From positions 1 to 8,640 of the forward strand of contig JACQIE010000005.1 of assembly GCA_016198645.1 (NCBI GenBank): 8,640 bases of DNA. The letters are read 5' to 3'. The notes beneath the pieces were generated by a model, which searched no databases, was not told where the DNA came from, and saw nothing but the letters and a program-made list of their open reading frames with translations. Source of the DNA: Candidatus Aenigmatarchaeota archaeon (GTDB lineage: Archaea; Aenigmatarchaeota; Aenigmatarchaeia; GW2011-AR5). This document shows, in pieces, positions 6,059 to 8,640 of this stretch (position 1 is the first letter of the stretch; each line of letters opens with the position of its first letter). Made by a program: the position numbers and the translations under genes.

Positions 6059-6129
6059 CCGCCACAAGCAACTTGACGCAGCTACGAGACAGCTTCGCTT
6101 TTCACCGTGCGCCGTACAACTCGTGGCGG
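6059..6129 (-). ncRNA. Candidate structured RNA element, copy 1
   Basis: Read on the minus strand, this 71-base segment folds into three nested stems. P1 is CCGCCACGAG with CUUGUGGCGG (10 bp, one G-U). P2 is GGCGCA with UGCGUC (one G-U). P3 is GCUGU-CUC-GUAGC (two G-U). A purine-rich bulge, CGGUGAAAAGCGAA, separates the 5' arms of P2 and P3. A second copy lies at 8517-8598, sharing GACAGCTTCGCTTT and TTGACGCA on the plus strand. Linkers between the CCAC/GUGG core of P1 and P2 are 9 bases on both sides here and 12 on both sides there. The wobble pairs form only on the minus strand. A TTTAAA box (6147-6152) overlaps the stop of the upstream gene about 20 bases before the element. It matches no RNA family I know; an RNA-encoding repeat or DNA-level hairpin remains possible. 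Confidence 0.45.
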
Positions 6130-6147
6130 ACGGGTTCGTTTTCGGCT

Positions 6148-6777
6148 TTAAATGGCAGCGGCGCGCTTTTTCTTCACGCTCCCGCCCTTTCTGCCGCTTG
6201 CGACATTAGCTTCGCTTGCCTCCGGGATAAGCTCTTTGAGCATGCCTGCCCTGCGCACTCTCTGGTATAGCGCTGGGCTCACTGCCGCGAACCTTGAGCG
6301 CGTGGGCAGAACCGGAAATTCTGCGGCAAAAACATCTGCCAGCTCGCGCTTGTGCCCGTCAGGATGCACATAAAGCGCCTTGTCGTGCTCGTATATCACC
6401 CCATCGGACACAAGACGGTCGATTGCAGCCCGAATGCGGTACAGGGGAACTTTATAATCACGCGCCAGCGTCGCCTGCGGCGGTATGGAAAACTTGTAAC
6501 TGCCGTCGGCAATCCCTTCCCGGATTTTGTTGCGGGGGAAGTCCGGCTCTGCGGGATTTTCGCCATCTCCTGTCGGCACGTAATACCCCGCCGGGCCCCA
6601 GCAGATGACGCCTGCCATCGCAAGAGTTTCATACGCCCTGCCCACCGTCGCAGGATGCGCGTCGATTGCCCTGGCAATCTGCTTCACCGGCGGCATCCTG
6701 CTTCCCGCAGAATAGGTTCCCGCTGCCACGTCTCTTGCAATGGTGGCTGCTATGTCATGAAAACGTTCATTTCGCAT
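6148..6777 (-). CDS. GntR-like regulator with two tandem winged-helix domains
   Basis: This is a predicted cytoplasmic DNA-binding regulator. Numbered from the ATG at 6777 (209 residues), residues 5-67 form a GntR-type winged helix (IARDVAAGTYSAGSRMPPVK, a turn at HPATVGRAYETL, wing at WGPAGYYV). Residues 80-138 form a second, more divergent one (IREGIADGSYKFSIPPQATL, then YRIRAAIDRLVSDGVIYE and a wing at ALYV). The usual C-terminal effector domain is missing. About 60 polar residues follow, ending in a basic tail (GRKGGSVKKKR) that may add DNA contact. The ATG lies inside the last codons of serS, overlapping by 11 bases; a GTG at 6798 would overlap by 32. Coupling to serS is likely. Targets are unknown; the 10-bp array at 6001-6046 downstream is a candidate site. 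Confidence 0.85.
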   Translation of the reverse strand: MRNERFHDIAATIARDVAAGTYSAGSRMPPVKQIARAIDAHPATVGRAYETLAMAGVICWGPAGYYVPTGDGENPAEPDFPRNKIREGIADGSYKFSIPPQATLARDYKVPLYRIRAAIDRLVSDGVIYEHDKALYVHPDGHKRELADVFAAEFPVLPTRSRFAAVSPALYQRVRRAGMLKELIPEASEANVASGRKGGSVKKKRAAAI

Positions 6778-8032
6778 AGTTGATGATGTCAAACCCACAG
6801 TAAGCTTGCAGCGCCTTTGGTATGCGCACGGAGCCGTCGCTCTGCTGGAACTGCTCCAGTATCGCGACCATCGCGCGGCTCGTCGCCAGCGCCGTATTGT
6901 TCAGCGTGTGCACAAAGCCTTTCACAGCCGCGCCTTCTTTTTCGCGGTAGCGTATACCCAGCCGACGAGCTTGATAATCCGTGCAGTTGGAGTTTGAGCC
7001 TATCTCGCGATATTGCCCGTCCGCCATTAAGAACTCTATGTCATACTTCTTGGCTGCGATGCTTCCTATGTCGCCTGTGCAGACGTTCACGGTGCGGAAC
7101 GCTATTCCGAGATTTCGTAAAATTTCTTCCGAATTTTTCTGCAGCTCTTCATGCACCTTCCACGAGTCTTCCGGCGTGCAGAAAACGAACTGCTCGACCT
7201 TGTTGAAATTATGAACGCGGAAGATTCCGCGTGTATACTTGCCGTGCGCGCCTATTTCGCGCCGGAAGCACGGCGAAACGCCCGCGAGTTTTATCGGCAG
7301 TTCTTTCTCGTTAATTATTTCGTCCATGCGCATCGCTGCCATCGGATGCTCGGACGTCGCTATCATGTAAAGGTCGTCGCCGTCAATCCTGTACATCACG
7401 TTCTCAAAATCGGCGAGCGACACCACCCCCTCATAAGGCTTTCTCCGCATCATCAGCGGCGGCTGGACCGGCGTGAACCCGCGCTTTACCAGCGCGTCCA
7501 GTGCATAGCGCTGCAACGCCATGTCAAGCAGCGCCAGCTTGCCCTTTAGGTAGTAAAAGCCTGCTCCTGCGACTTTCGCCGCCCTTTCCTCGTCCAAAAG
7601 CCCGAGCGCCGTTGCGATGTCCGCGTGATTCTTCGGCGCAAAATTGAATTTTACGCTGCCCTCGTTTCGCACGACGACGTTTTCACTGTCATCCTTGCCG
7701 CGCGGCACGGAATCGTGCAGCACATTCGGAATGCTCATGAGCGCTGCGCGCGTTTTTTCGTCCGTTGCCGCCAATTCTTCATCTTTCTTCTTTATCTCTG
7801 CCGCGATTTTGCCGGCTTCCTGCAGAAGCGCCTTGTTTTTCTTTGCCGCTATCTCGCGGGTTATTTCATTCTTTTTCTGCTTCAGGGCTTCCGTTTCTTT
7901 TATCAACTCTCTGCGCTTTGCGTCCAGCTTTATCGCGTTATCCAGCAGCTTGAGCAGTGCCGGGTCGTTCCTTCTTTTGAGATTCTCCCGCACGGCTTCC
8001 GGGGTTTCGCGTATAAGCCTGATGTCAATCAC
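6767..8032 (-). CDS. serS: Seryl-tRNA synthetase
   Basis: This cytosolic homodimeric class II enzyme charges tRNA(Ser) with serine using ATP. The 421 residues match the common (non-methanogen-type) SerRS. Residues 1-100 form the N-terminal domain with a long antiparallel coiled coil (about 27-98, Lys/Glu-rich) that grips the long variable arm of tRNA(Ser). The catalytic domain shows motif 1 around 183-195 (KRGFTPVQPPLM), TSEH at 226-229, motif 2 with FRREIGAHGKYTRGIFRVH (256-274) and motif 3 around 379-405 (NTALATSRAMVAILEQFQ, then SVRIP). The start is GTG at 8032, supported by AGGTGA (8037-8042) four bases upstream, overlapping the stop of the FKBP gene. The gene sits between the FKBP lipoprotein gene and the overlapping regulator gene. 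Confidence 0.97.
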   Translation of the reverse strand: MIDIRLIRETPEAVRENLKRRNDPALLKLLDNAIKLDAKRRELIKETEALKQKKNEITREIAAKKNKALLQEAGKIAAEIKKKDEELAATDEKTRAALMSIPNVLHDSVPRGKDDSENVVVRNEGSVKFNFAPKNHADIATALGLLDEERAAKVAGAGFYYLKGKLALLDMALQRYALDALVKRGFTPVQPPLMMRRKPYEGVVSLADFENVMYRIDGDDLYMIATSEHPMAAMRMDEIINEKELPIKLAGVSPCFRREIGAHGKYTRGIFRVHNFNKVEQFVFCTPEDSWKVHEELQKNSEEILRNLGIAFRTVNVCTGDIGSIAAKKYDIEFLMADGQYREIGSNSNCTDYQARRLGIRYREKEGAAVKGFVHTLNNTALATSRAMVAILEQFQQSDGSVRIPKALQAYCGFDIINYAK

Positions 8033-8036
8033 GGAT

Positions 8037-8042
8037 TCACCT
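8037..8042 (-). promoter_or_regulatory. Shine-Dalgarno site fixing the serS GTG start
   Basis: AGGTGA on the minus strand is four bases before the GTG at 8032. It includes the TGA stop of the upstream FKBP gene, so termination and initiation are adjacent. It supports the GTG start over later ATG codons. Confidence 0.65.
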
Positions 8043-8543
8043 GTCTATCTTTATCATCTTTATCCTAAACGTCAGGTCTTTTCCTGCCAGCGGGTGGTTT
8101 GCGTCTATTCTCGTTATGTTCCCTGCTATCTCCACAACTTTCACAGGCTGCCCGCTCATGTAAAGGGTGCCGCCGACTTTCGGCGTTATGCCCGCGTCGC
8201 TCAAAGTCTTCAGTGAAACGCTTATGACGTTGTCTTCCGTCCATTCGCCATAGGCTTCGGCTGCCGGTATCTTTATCGTTTTTTCCTGCCCGGTTTTCAT
8301 GCCAACCACGCCGGAATCAAACCCCTTTATCATGCTCCCGTCGCCCACAACAAACGCCAGAGACTCCTTGCCATCCGAAGAATCAAAAACCGTCCCGTCA
8401 TCCAGCATTCCCGTGTAATTGACGTAAACTTTGTCTCCATTTGCCACAATCATGTTGTCACCCGCCGCGCCGCCTGTCACGCAACCCGCTATCAGAATAA
8501 CAAGCAAAATGCTTAAAAATCCACTGAGAGGTAATTGACGCAC
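8037..8543 (-). CDS. FKBP-type peptidyl-prolyl isomerase lipoprotein with insert-in-flap domain
   Basis: The predicted protein catalyses proline cis-trans isomerisation and probably acts as a chaperone. The first 21 residues are a lipoprotein signal with lipobox LIAGC (Cys21), then a Gly/Ala-rich linker, so the domain should lie outside the membrane. The FKBP core begins at GDKVYVNYTG (36-45), followed by GTVFDSS (50-56), GSMIKGFDSGVVGM (69-82) and EAYGE (96-100). The stretch to about 149 fits the insert-in-flap domain of SlyD-like and short archaeal FKBPs. IDANHPLAGKDLTFRIKMI (146-164) is the family's ending. The only start codon in frame before the signal is GTG at 8543; the frame stays open to the window edge without another usual start. 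An ATG at 8453 preceded by GGTGA would give a cytosolic form without the signal. serS follows four bases later. Confidence 0.93.
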   Translation of the reverse strand: MRQLPLSGFLSILLVILIAGCVTGGAAGDNMIVANGDKVYVNYTGMLDDGTVFDSSDGKESLAFVVGDGSMIKGFDSGVVGMKTGQEKTIKIPAAEAYGEWTEDNVISVSLKTLSDAGITPKVGGTLYMSGQPVKVVEIAGNITRIDANHPLAGKDLTFRIKMIKIDR

Positions 8544-8598
8544 CGATGCTGTATGACAGCTTCGCTTTCCGATGCGTCGGTTTCTTGGCTGTGGATTT
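8517..8598 (-). ncRNA. Candidate structured RNA element, copy 2 (FKBP leader and start region)
   Basis: This is the minus-strand homologue of the element at 6059-6129. P1 is AAAUCCAC with GUGGAUUU (8 bp). P2 is GACGCAUCG with CGGUGCGUC (9 bp, one U-G). P3 is GCUGU-CAU-ACAGC. The bulge before P3 is GAAAGCGAA, and both P1-P2 linkers are 12 bases. Compared with copy 1, the outer P1 pairs are fully exchanged (C-G to A-U, G-C to U-A) and the P3 wobble pairs become Watson-Crick, as expected for conserved structure. A TTTTTAAAC box at 8622-8630 would place the transcript start near the 5' arm of P1. The GTG start of the FKBP gene (8543) lies in the 3' arm of P2, and the 3' arm of P1 encodes part of its signal peptide. 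Confidence 0.45.
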
Positions 8599-8621
8599 GC
8601 ACGAATTCCAGAGAATTCAAT

Positions 8622-8630
8622 GTTTAAAAA
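8622..8630 (-). promoter_or_regulatory. Likely TATA box for the FKBP-serS-regulator operon
   Basis: TTTTTAAAC on the minus strand predicts transcription starting near 8600, at the 5' edge of the structured element. That leaves a leader of about 57 bases before the GTG at 8543, long compared with the leaderless spacing seen at radB and cdc48. Confidence 0.45.
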
Positions 8631-8640
8631 TCCTCTGCTC

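Larger units (their letters stand above)
8508..8633. repeat. 15-bp direct repeats flanking structured element copy 2
   Basis: AATGCTTAAAAATCC (8508-8522) and AATGTTTAAAAATCC (8619-8633) differ at one base. They bracket copy 2 of the structured element, 111 bases apart. Each contains a TATA-like box on the minus strand. They could reflect an insertion-type duplication or a duplicated promoter. Confidence 0.5.

Noticed and set aside
6059..6129. tRNA, C/D-box guide RNA, fluoride riboswitch or integron attC site
   Set aside because: There is no tRNA cloverleaf or T-loop motif, no RUGAUGA/CUGA box pair, no conserved fluoride-motif start, and no GTTRRRY core site.
6059..6129. Intrinsic terminator for the serS-regulator operon
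   Set aside because: No T-run follows the outer stem on the minus strand (GATTCTTTAC), and the related copy lies at the start of an operon rather than its end.
8603..8618. GAATTC-CAGA-GAATTC symmetric pair as an operator
   Set aside because: Two self-palindromic hexamers automatically give symmetry; no further support was seen.

Overview
The window is a tightly packed, moderate-GC archaeal chromosome segment. The gene set is archaeal: a CDC48/VAT-type AAA ATPase, RadB, an archaeal-style type IA topoisomerase with C-terminal zinc fingers, aspartate carbamoyltransferase and an IF-domain FKBP. Several starts have TATA-like boxes about 26 bases upstream, as expected for leaderless archaeal transcripts. 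The lineage cannot be fixed from the sequence; a euryarchaeal or DPANN-type genome is plausible. All main genes lie on the minus strand and are read from high to low coordinates. One candidate 33-codon membrane microprotein lies on the plus strand.

In transcription order: (1) 8543-6148, FKBP-type lipoprotein, serS and a double winged-helix GntR-like regulator, packed or overlapping. (2) 6147-5907, the richest non-coding stretch, with a structured element, an AT-rich 10-bp repeat array with a palindrome, and the topA promoter. (3) 5906-2214, topA, a lipoprotein resembling a metallo-beta-lactamase fold that has lost its metal ligands, and pyrB; topA and the lipoprotein gene share ATGA, so this looks like one operon. 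(4) 2213-2051, the plus-strand microprotein and apparently divergent promoters. (5) 2050-1, radB, a conserved-looking 114-residue protein of unknown function, and cdc48, which runs off the left edge within the Walker B motif of its first ATPase domain.

The most unusual signal is a pair of related intergenic elements at 6059-6129 and 8517-8598. They share a 14-base core and a TTGACGCA block. Both fold on the minus strand into three nested stems with equal-length linkers on the two sides (9/9 and 12/12). Differences between the copies are mostly compensatory or G-U changes that keep pairing on the minus strand but not on the plus strand. A TTTAAA box precedes each. This looks like an undescribed structured RNA or RNA-encoding repeat. 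In the right-hand copy the second stem contains the apparent GTG start of the FKBP lipoprotein.

Functionally the window mixes information processing (RadB, TopA, SerRS), protein remodelling (CDC48 inside the cell, FKBP outside), pyrimidine synthesis (PyrB without adjacent PyrI) and two lipoproteins. There is no mobile element, CRISPR array, rRNA or recognisable tRNA. No stretch over 300 bases lacks a gene; the longest, 5907-6147, is described in detail.
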